This document shows positions 7,948 to 15,132 of a stretch of 64,000 nt of DNA, piece after piece (position 1 is the first letter of the stretch; the number at the start of each line of letters is the position of its first letter). A program made the translations under genes and the position numbers. The DNA is from Allosalinactinospora lopnorensis (lineage in GTDB: Bacteria > Actinomycetota > Actinomycetes > Streptosporangiales > Streptosporangiaceae): positions 1 to 64,000 of the forward strand of contig NZ_LAJC01000014.1 of the NCBI RefSeq assembly GCF_000981225.1. Direction: 5' to 3'. The notes under the pieces are model-generated. The model was not told the origin of the DNA. It searched no databases and worked only from the letters and a program-made list of their open reading frames with translations.

Positions 7948-9348
7948 TCATTCCTCCTGGCTGGTCGGCAGGCCGGCGCGTTTCCAGGCGGTCATGCCGC
8001 CGGTGACGTTGAGGACGTCGGTGCGCCCGGCCCGTGCCAGCAGGCTCGCCGCGACCGAGGAGCGGTAGCCGCTGCCGCAGGCCACCGCCACCGGCTTGCC
8101 ATCGGGGACCTCGCCGAGCCGGTCGGGCAGTTCCGCGCCGGTGATGTAGGCGGCGCCGGGAGCGTGCCCCGCGGCCCACTCGTTGGGCTGGCGGACATCC
8201 AGCAGCGTCAGCTCGCCCCGGTCGAGCCGTTCGCGGACCTCCTCCACGGTGATCTGCGGCGTGGTCTCCACGGGCTTGGCGGCACTCCGCCAGGAGGCCA
8301 TGCCGCCGGCCAGCCAGCCCAGCGGGAGGGGGTAGCCGATACGCGAGAGCTGGGCGACCGCCTCCGGCAGGTCCCCGGACCGGTCGAGGAGCAGCAGCAC
8401 GCGCGCCCCTTCGGGAAGCGCGGTCCCCGCCCAGGTGGAGAACGCCGAGCCGAGCCCCACGTTGAGGGAACCGGGGATGTGGGCACCGCCGAAGGCCTCC
8501 GGGGACCGGGCGTCCAGTACGACCGCCCCTGAACCGCGGTGCCGCTCGAACGCGTCGACATCCAACGCGGGCGGTTCGGCCGGCGCTCCCAGCGGCTCCA
8601 CCCCCCGCAGGTTCCGGCCGCGCATCCGGCGCCAGTAGGGCGGCACCGCGGGCAGGTTGTCCAACCGGAGACACTCGCGGACGAAGTCCTCGGAGGAGTC
8701 CACCGCGGACAGGACGGCGTTCGTGCGGCGCTCGTAGCCAACGGTGGTGGACAGCCGGCTGCCGATGTTGCCCCCGCACAACGAGCCCGCCACGTGGGTG
8801 GGGAACACCTGCACCCCGTCGGGCAGGGGGAGCAGCTTGTCCTGGAGTGTCGTGCAGAACGCCCGCGCGGCCTCCCGGGCCTGCTCCGTCCCGCCCAGGA
8901 GGTCCGGGCGGGCCAGATCGCCGACGAGCAGCGCGCCCCCGGACAGCAGCAGCGCTGGCGTGTCCGCGCTCATCGAGCGATCGTAGACCAGCAGGCTGAT
9001 GTGCTCCGGCGTGTGTCCCGGCGTGTGCATCACCCGCAGACCGATGTCCCCGATCTCGACGACCTCGCCGTCCCGCAGCGGCCTGTGCTCGTAACCGAGC
9101 TCGCCGGCGGCCGAGCCCCAGAGCCGGGCGCCGGTGCGCTCCCGGAGTTCGGTCAAGCCGGACAGGTAGTCGTTGTGGCCGTGCGAATCGGCCGCGAAGG
9201 CGATGCGCATCCCGGCGGCCCGCGCCGCCTCGGTGTAGACGTCGACGTCGCGGCGCGGGTCGAACACCAGAGCCTGACCGGTCTTCTCGTCCCCGACCAG
9301 GTAGGACGCGTGCCCTAGCGACTGTAGATAGAACTGCTGGAACAGCAC
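7948..9348 (-). CDS. MBL-fold persulfide dioxygenase with two rhodanese domains
   Basis: This 466-residue protein starts at a GTG at 9348 with a GGAAGGGGG ribosome site; the frame stays open upstream to 9513 but that extension looks non-coding. An N-terminal metallo-beta-lactamase domain (1-240) carries SHGHNDY and MHTPGHTPEH, the iron ligands of ETHE1/CstB-like persulfide dioxygenases. Two rhodanese modules follow. The first (~270-350) lacks a catalytic cysteine. The second (~365-460) has it in VACGSGYRS. The enzyme would oxidise glutathione- or mycothiol-type persulfides to sulfite and pass sulfane sulfur. It lies next to a trans-sulfuration enzyme on the same strand. Confidence 0.85.
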   Translation of the reverse strand: MLFQQFYLQSLGHASYLVGDEKTGQALVFDPRRDVDVYTEAARAAGMRIAFAADSHGHNDYLSGLTELRERTGARLWGSAAGELGYEHRPLRDGEVVEIGDIGLRVMHTPGHTPEHISLLVYDRSMSADTPALLLSGGALLVGDLARPDLLGGTEQAREAARAFCTTLQDKLLPLPDGVQVFPTHVAGSLCGGNIGSRLSTTVGYERRTNAVLSAVDSSEDFVRECLRLDNLPAVPPYWRRMRGRNLRGVEPLGAPAEPPALDVDAFERHRGSGAVVLDARSPEAFGGAHIPGSLNVGLGSAFSTWAGTALPEGARVLLLLDRSGDLPEAVAQLSRIGYPLPLGWLAGGMASWRSAAKPVETTPQITVEEVRERLDRGELTLLDVRQPNEWAAGHAPGAAYITGAELPDRLGEVPDGKPVAVACGSGYRSSVAASLLARAGRTDVLNVTGGMTAWKRAGLPTSQEE

Positions 9349-9531
9349 GGTCCGGCCCCCTTCCTGACCGCTCGCCGTCTGGGACGGGCCGGCGGGCCGC
9401 GTCCCTCCGACGGGTAGGGCTACCCATGGGCGGCGTCCGGCTACCACCGGCACCCGGAACCGACCACGAGTCTTCACGCGCGGTTGGTGCCGCCGGGGCC
9501 GAGCTCGCCGCACCGTGTTCGGCGGTCGGGC

Positions 9532-10763
9532 CTAAGGGGCCGCCTCCGGCTGCGCGGCGGCCAGGGCCTGGTCGATGTCCTCCCACAGGTCCTCGACGTC
9601 CTCGATGCCGGTGCTGAGGCGGATCAGGCCGTCGCTGATCCCGGCCCGCGCCAGCTGTTCGGCACTCAGTTGCCGGTGCGACACGCTGGCCGGGTGCGTC
9701 ACGAGGGTCTTGACGTCGCCCAGCGAGGGCGCCAGCGAGGCGAGCCGCACCGACTCGGCGAACGCCCGCCCCGCCCGCAGGCCGCCGACCGGTTCGAAGG
9801 CCAGCACCCCGCCGTACCCGCCGGACAGCAGCCGCTGCGCGGTACCGTGCCCGGGATGCCCGGGCAGGCCCGGGTAGTGCACCGCCGCGATCCTCGGGTC
9901 GGCTTCCAGGCGTTCGGCCAGGATCTGCGCGTTCGCGCACTGGCGCGCCACCCGCACCCCCAGTGTCTGCAACCCGCGCAGCAGCAGCCAGGCAGCGAAC
10001 GGGTCGAGCACCGCGCCGGACTCCACGGCCCGCTCCCACACAGCACGGCGGGTCGTGTCGTCGGCGAACACCGCGAGACCGCCGAGCACGTCGGAATGGC
10101 CACCCAGGTACTTCGTCGCCGAGTGGACGACGACATCGGCGCCGTGCTCGATCGGGCGGCACAGCAGCGGTGTGGCGAAGGTGTTGTCGACGACCGTGGT
10201 GACGCCCGCCTCGCGCGCGACCGCGGTGAGCCGCGGCAGGTCGGCGACCTCCCCGGTGGGGTTGGTGATGGTCTCGGCGAACAGGAGGCGGGTGTCCGGT
10301 CGGATCGCGGCGCGCACGTTCTCCGGGTCGCCGACCGCGACGTGCGTGACGTCGACGCCCCAGTGCCGCCGCAGGGTGTCGAGGAAGGCCCGGGTCCCGC
10401 CGTAGAGGCGGTTCTGGGCCACCACGTGGTCGCCCTGCCGCAGCAGGGCTCCCAGGGTGGAGGCGATCGCGCCCATCCCCGAGCCCGCGGCCTGGGCCCC
10501 GGCACCGCCCTCAAGCTCGGCGACCGCCGTCTCCAGGGCGCGGACGGTCGGGTTGCCGTGCCGCGCGTAGACGAAAGCGCCGTCCGGCTCTTCCAAGGAG
10601 GCCGCCATGCTCTCGGTGTCGGAGAAGGCGAAGGTGGTGGCCTGGTACAGCGGAACGCCGAGGGGGCTGCCCTCACTGCGGGGGGAGGGGTGTGCGGGTG
10701 GACGGCCCTGGAGGCCGGGCGCAGTGCTTCTCTGCCGGAGGGGGCGATGCCGTTCGAAGTCAT
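9532..10763 (-). CDS. Cystathionine gamma-synthase / methionine gamma-lyase family enzyme (frameshifted)
   Basis: From 10608 to 9532 the frame encodes 358 residues of a Cys/Met-metabolism PLP enzyme: YARHGNPT, the PLP-lysine motif VHSATKYLGGHSDV, VVDNTFATPLL, and SLGDVKTLVTHPAS. Homologues begin about 50 residues earlier. That N-terminus is found in another frame from an ATG at 10763, preceded by GGGAGA, giving a start like ALRPASRAVHPHTPPP. Restoring one base in the G6 run at 10680-10685 joins it to SEGSPLGVPLYQATTFAF. I therefore annotate the gene from 10763 with one missing base. Which substrate it uses (cystathionine synthesis, methionine lysis or O-acyl-homoserine sulfhydrylation) cannot be told from sequence. 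Confidence 0.8.
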
Positions 10764-10946
10764 GTCTCCCAGCGTGCGTGCGAAGCCCGCCCAGGTACAG
10801 CCCCTCGCTGCTCCTGAGCGGTTCGCCGGCCGGCTGCCGCGGAGTTCACCGCCCCGCTGGTCCGGTTATCCACCTGTTCTTCCGGAGTTCGCATTCGCGC
10901 CCATTTCCGCTTATAGCTTCTGGGCACCCCCGTCCCCCGAGGAGCA

Positions 10947-12098
10947 GTGGAGCGGTACGTGGCGACGCGGCTTGTCCTCCATATCGGTGTGCAGAAGTCC
11001 GGCACGACCTACCTGCAGCAGATGCTGCAGGAACGTGCCCGGGAACTGGCCGAGGCCGGTGTGGGCTACCCACTGCCCCCGGCAGAGAACCGGTCCACCG
11101 GACGCAACTACCACGAGACGGCCACCTACGGCCTGCTCGGTACCGAGTACCCGTGGGTGAGCGCCGAACGGGCGGCGGCCGAACGCAGGGCCTGGGAGCG
11201 GCTGCTGGAGCAGGTGCGCGACTGGTCCGGAACCGCGGTCGTCTCCGCTGAGGCCCTGTCGGTGGTCCGCGGCGAGGCCGTGCGGCGGGTGATTGAGAGC
11301 CTGGACGTCGCCGACGTCCAGGTCGTCATCACCGCGCGCGGACTCGGTCGGCTGCTGCCCTCGGCCTGGCAGCAGCACATCCGCAACGGCCGGGTCCGGG
11401 ATTTCGGTGCTTACCTGGACGGGCTCGCGGACCTGCGCGACCGCGGGTGGGACGTGGTCGAGAAGGAGGCGGAGGCCCACCTGTGGCGGGCCTATGCCCT
11501 GGGGCGGCTGGCCGAGCGGTGGGCCTCGGTCGTCGGCACCGACCGGGTGACGCTCGTCAGCAACCCCGGGTCCCCGGCGGAGTTGCTGTGGCACCGGTTC
11601 ATGGCGGCCATCGGCCTCGACGGCACCGCCGACCGTCTCCCCGCTCCGGAGACGGGGACCACCGTGCACAGCGGGATAACCGCGGCCGAGGCCGACGTGC
11701 TCAGATCGATGAACGCCACCCTGGCGGCAGCGGGCTGGCCGCACGAGGCGGGGATGCTGCTGCGCCAACGCATCATCGAGGACTTCCGGGCGCGCGACGC
11801 GCGCGGTCCGCGGCTCGGGATCCCGCCGCGGTACCGCGGCCGGGTGGAGCGGTGGAGCGCTGAGGGCCTTGACGAGCTGGGCGAATCGGGCGTGCGCCTC
11901 GTCGGCGACATCGGCGAACTGCGTTATTCCGCCGCCGAGGAGCCGGAGGCCCCGACACCCGCTGACATCGCGCGGGCGGCGGGGACGGCGGTGTCCGCCT
12001 CCGCCGCCTGGTCGGATCCGGCTTCCGCGGCCGCACCGCTGGCAGGGCCCTCGCGGCAGCGTGGCGGGCGGCTCCCGCGCCTCTTCGGGGGCGGGTAA
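10947..12098 (+). CDS. Sulfotransferase-fold protein
   Basis: The protein has 383 residues. The N-terminus LVLHIGVQKSGTTYLQQ is the 5'-phosphosulfate loop of PAPS-dependent sulfotransferases, and VQVVITARGLGRLLPSAWQQ around residues 125-145 fits the 3'-phosphate binding strand and helix. The remainder is poorly conserved and ends in an Ala/Pro-rich tail. A GTG at 10959 is an alternative start, since GAGGAG at 10939-10944 sits very close to the GTG at 10947. The acceptor is unknown. It diverges from the trans-sulfuration gene, and the intergenic region must hold both promoters. Confidence 0.7.
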   Translation: MERYVATRLVLHIGVQKSGTTYLQQMLQERARELAEAGVGYPLPPAENRSTGRNYHETATYGLLGTEYPWVSAERAAAERRAWERLLEQVRDWSGTAVVSAEALSVVRGEAVRRVIESLDVADVQVVITARGLGRLLPSAWQQHIRNGRVRDFGAYLDGLADLRDRGWDVVEKEAEAHLWRAYALGRLAERWASVVGTDRVTLVSNPGSPAELLWHRFMAAIGLDGTADRLPAPETGTTVHSGITAAEADVLRSMNATLAAAGWPHEAGMLLRQRIIEDFRARDARGPRLGIPPRYRGRVERWSAEGLDELGESGVRLVGDIGELRYSAAEEPEAPTPADIARAAGTAVSASAAWSDPASAAAPLAGPSRQRGGRLPRLFGGG

Positions 12099-12110
12099 CC
12101 GACCGCCCCC
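12087..12110 (+). terminator. Terminator of the sulfotransferase gene
   Basis: GGGGGCGG (12087-12094) and CCGCCCCC (12103-12110) form a perfect 8-bp stem with an 8-base loop. It overlaps the sulfotransferase stop codon. The following ~330 bases up to the mobA operator hold no recognisable gene. Confidence 0.5.
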
Positions 12111-12439
12111 GCCCAACGGGTCCGGGCTTTCCGGTGTCCGTCCCGCAGCGGCGGCGGGACTCCCGGCTCTCTGCGGCCGGGACGTGCGCATCGGCACGTC
12201 AAGCGGGCTCCAGGAGTACCACTCTCGGTGATCACCGCGGCGGGCGCCGGGCACCGGACCGCCGCGCGCCGTCCCGCGCCGCGGCCGCCGTTCGCCCTCT
12301 TCGGCGGATCGCCGCAGTGTGCGCCGCGGACGTTTCCTGCCGTGCTCACGCTGCGTAGACTGGACTCGGCGCCGAGATAACGATCAAATTTCATGTGGAC
12401 TGGCGGGGGTGCCGCCAGAGCGGGAGCGCCGACATGACG

Positions 12440-12457
12440 TATACTGTCTACAGTATG
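12440..12457 (+). promoter_or_regulatory. Promoter/operator overlapping the mobA start
   Basis: ATACTGT (12441-12447) and ACAGTAT (12450-12456) form a perfect inverted repeat around CT. TATACT at 12440-12445 matches a -10 box, and the palindrome runs into the ATG at 12455, so the mRNA would be leaderless or nearly so. A repressor bound here would cover both -10 box and start site. The half-site CTGT/ACAG recurs in front of the GntR-PBP regulator at 22880-22912. Confidence 0.55.
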
Positions 12458-13327
12458 AATTCGAGCGCGGGAGTTGTGCTCGCCGGTGGCCGCTCCTCCA
12501 GGATGGGGGCGCCGAAGGCGGCGCTCAACTGGCACGGTTCCACCCTGCTGCGGCACGTCACCGGAGTGGTCGGGCGTGCGGTGGACGGTCCGGTGATCGT
12601 CGTGCGGGCCCCCGACCAAGTGCTACCGGAACTGGATCCCGCGGTCGCTGTTCAGGAGGACCCCGAAGAGGGGCGGGGGCCGATGCAGGGGCTCGCCGTC
12701 GGCCTGTCGGCCGCGGCGGAACACGCCGAGACCGCTTTCGTGTGCTCCACCGACCTGCCGTTTCTGCACACGGCTTTCGTGCGCGCGGTGCTGCGCGGCT
12801 TCCAGCCCGATCCGGCGTCCGGCTGGGCGAACCCGCCCGACGTGGTACTGCCGTTCGTGGGCGGCTTCCGCCAGCCGATGGCCGCCGGCTACCGCACGGA
12901 TCTCGCGGGCCGGGTGACCAAGCTGCTGGAGGAGCAGCGACTGCGTCCCGCCCACCTCTTCGAGGAATGCGCCGTCCGGCAGATCGACGACGCGGGATTC
13001 CTGGCCGATCCCCGGCTGGCCGAAGTCGACCCCGGCCTCGATGCCGTCGTCAACGTCAACACCCCCGAGGAGTACTCGGCGGCGCATGGCCGCCCGGCGC
13101 CGGAGATCACCGTGGAGCGGTACGGCGTGCTGGCCACCCGCGGCGGAGGCCGGGGTACGGTCCGGATCAGGGCGGCGAACCTCGCCGACGCCGCGCGGCA
13201 GGTGGGGCTGGCGTTCGACGGCCACATCGTGGCGGCCGTCAACGGCGACCAGATCCGCGGCGACGGGAAACTGCCCCTGCTGGCCGGCGACACTGTCTCG
13301 TTCTTCTCTGCGGACGCGGGTGGGTGA
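12455..13327 (+). CDS. mobA: MobA-like nucleotidyltransferase fused to a MoaD/ThiS domain
   Basis: In this 290-residue protein, residues 1-~215 are a molybdopterin guanylyltransferase-type NTP transferase: VVLAGGRSSRMGAPKAAL (GTP loop and catalytic lysine) at the very start and NVNTPEEY at the end. Residues ~220-290 form a ubiquitin-like MoaD/ThiS domain (ITVERYGVLAT ... VNGDQI ... LLAGDTVSFF) that ends in the diagnostic Gly-Gly (DAGG). MobA attaches GMP to the metal pterin. MoaD carries the thiocarboxylate for dithiolene synthesis, and MoaD-like proteins are encoded with aldehyde oxidoreductases elsewhere. A fusion of the two is unusual. It is the first gene of the tungsten island, and its stop overlaps the possible GTG start of the next gene. 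An in-frame ATG at 12434 is less likely because it lies before the -10 box. Confidence 0.8.
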   Translation: MNSSAGVVLAGGRSSRMGAPKAALNWHGSTLLRHVTGVVGRAVDGPVIVVRAPDQVLPELDPAVAVQEDPEEGRGPMQGLAVGLSAAAEHAETAFVCSTDLPFLHTAFVRAVLRGFQPDPASGWANPPDVVLPFVGGFRQPMAAGYRTDLAGRVTKLLEEQRLRPAHLFEECAVRQIDDAGFLADPRLAEVDPGLDAVVNVNTPEEYSAAHGRPAPEITVERYGVLATRGGGRGTVRIRAANLADAARQVGLAFDGHIVAAVNGDQIRGDGKLPLLAGDTVSFFSADAGG

Positions 13328-13332
13328 ATGCC

Positions 13333-15132
13333 ATGCGGACCCCTGGAGGCTACTGCGGCCAGGCCCTGGTCGTCGACGTTTCCGACGGCTCGACGACGGT
13401 GCTGCCGCTGCCCGAGGACGTACTACGCGGCTACCTCGGGGGCGCCGGCCTCGGCACCTGGCTGCTGACCGAACTCGCTCCGGCCGGTGTCGCCCCTCTG
13501 GACCCGGCCGCGCCGTTGGCGTTCGTGTTCTCCCCGCTGGTGGGAACCCCCCTGACGACGAGCGCCAAGTTCGCCGTGGTGGCCAAGTCGCCGCTCACCG
13601 GCCTGCTCAACGATGCCCTGTCCTCCAGCCACTTCGCGATCTCGGGCAAGTTCACCGGGCACGACGCGATCGTGGTCACCGGCCGCGCGCAGGCGCCCGC
13701 CAACCTCCTGATCGATGAGGAGGGCGTCCGCCTGGTCGACGCGGCGGCGCAGTGGGGCATGTCGGCCGCCGAGGCCGAGGAGTCGGTCCGGGAGCAGTAC
13801 GGCCGCAAGTGGCGGGCGGCGAGTATCGGACCGGCAGGGGAGCGGGCGGTCCGCTACGCCACCATCTCGCACGACGGACGGCACGCCGGCCGCGGCGGGC
13901 TGGGCGCCGTGCTCGGCGCCAAGAACATCAAGTGCGTCGCGGTGCGGGGCGGCAAGCGGGTGGAGCTGGCCGACCGGGAGGCGGTGCTCGCGGCGGCCAA
14001 GGACCTGCGCAACCGCTCGTTCGGGCCCGCCACGGAGAAGTACCGCGAGCTGGGCACGCTGTCCAACCTGCTCGCCTTCAACGCCATCAGCACGCTGCCC
14101 ACCCGCAACTTCCAGAGCGCCACCTTCGCCGACGCGCCCAACCTGTCGGCCGAGGACCTCGCGCAGAGCCGGTCGGTGGCCAGGTCCAGCTGCGCCTCCT
14201 GCAGCATCGGCTGCGAGCACATCTACGCCTCGAAAGGCGGCACGAAGGCGCGGGTGGAGTACGAGAACGTCTTCGCCCTCGGACCGATGTGCGGGGTTTC
14301 GGACCCCGACCAGGTGCTCGAAGCGAGCGCCCGTTGCGACGAGCTCGGCCTGGACACCATTTCGGCGGGCGGCACGATCGCCTGGGCCATGGAGTGCGTG
14401 GACCGGGGCCTGCTCGACGTGCCGTGGCTGCGGTTCGGGGACGGGGCCGCGCTGCTGCGGGCGCTGGACGAGATCGGTGCGCGCACCGGTGTCGGGGACA
14501 TGCTCGCCGAGGGCTCCCGGCGCGCCTCCGAAATCGTCGGGCAGGGCTCGGGGGCGTTCGCGCCGCATGTCAAGGGCCTGGAGATGCCCGGATACGAGCC
14601 GCGCACGATGCAGTCGATGGCGCTGGGGCTGGCGGTCAACGCCCGCGGCGCCGACCACAACCGCTCGGGCGCCTACGAGGCCGACCTCAAAGCTGGGCTG
14701 GACCGGGTGCACGGCACGGCCGAGCACGTGCGGGCCGCCATCCAGACCGAGGACCGGGCCGCGGTCATGGACTCACTGATCTTCTGCAAGTTCCTCCGCG
14801 GAGTGTTCACCGAGCCCTTCGAGGAATGGGCGCTCCTGCTGTCGCACGTCACCGGTTGGGACGTCGACGGGGAGGAACTGCGCGAGACCGCGCGCCGCAT
14901 CGTCATGGCCAAGCGCGCCTACAACCTTCGGGAGGGATGGACCGCAAGCGATGACTGGCTACCCGAGCGCTTCCTCGACGGGTCGCTCTCTCTGGGCTCC
15001 GGGCGCACCGCGACACTGCCCCCGGAGCGTCTACGCATGATGATCGACACCTACTACGCCGAACGTGGGCTGGGCCGGGATGGTCGGCCGCTCGTGATGT
15101 CGACTGATTCAAGAACGGAGTCGAGAACATGA
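13333..15132 (+). CDS. aor: Tungsten-dependent aldehyde:ferredoxin oxidoreductase
   Basis: This 599-residue protein matches the AOR family (600-610 residues) throughout. It has the N-terminal pterin-binding fold (YLGGAGLGTWLL), GRGGLGAVLGAKNIKCVAV around residue 190, the [4Fe-4S] ligands CASCSIGC (C287, C290, C294) plus C485 in FCKF, and the pterin/proton motifs KGLEMPGYEPR and ARGADHNRSGAY. AORs hold a tungsto-bis-pterin and interconvert aldehydes and carboxylates at very low potential. No separate ferredoxin or FAD subunit (AorA/AorC) is present. The neighbouring formate dehydrogenase and NuoEF-like genes may supply the electron partner. A GTG at 13324 is an alternative start overlapping the mobA stop. 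The stop overlaps the fdh start (ATGA). Confidence 0.9.
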   Translation: MRTPGGYCGQALVVDVSDGSTTVLPLPEDVLRGYLGGAGLGTWLLTELAPAGVAPLDPAAPLAFVFSPLVGTPLTTSAKFAVVAKSPLTGLLNDALSSSHFAISGKFTGHDAIVVTGRAQAPANLLIDEEGVRLVDAAAQWGMSAAEAEESVREQYGRKWRAASIGPAGERAVRYATISHDGRHAGRGGLGAVLGAKNIKCVAVRGGKRVELADREAVLAAAKDLRNRSFGPATEKYRELGTLSNLLAFNAISTLPTRNFQSATFADAPNLSAEDLAQSRSVARSSCASCSIGCEHIYASKGGTKARVEYENVFALGPMCGVSDPDQVLEASARCDELGLDTISAGGTIAWAMECVDRGLLDVPWLRFGDGAALLRALDEIGARTGVGDMLAEGSRRASEIVGQGSGAFAPHVKGLEMPGYEPRTMQSMALGLAVNARGADHNRSGAYEADLKAGLDRVHGTAEHVRAAIQTEDRAAVMDSLIFCKFLRGVFTEPFEEWALLLSHVTGWDVDGEELRETARRIVMAKRAYNLREGWTASDDWLPERFLDGSLSLGSGRTATLPPERLRMMIDTYYAERGLGRDGRPLVMSTDSRTESRT

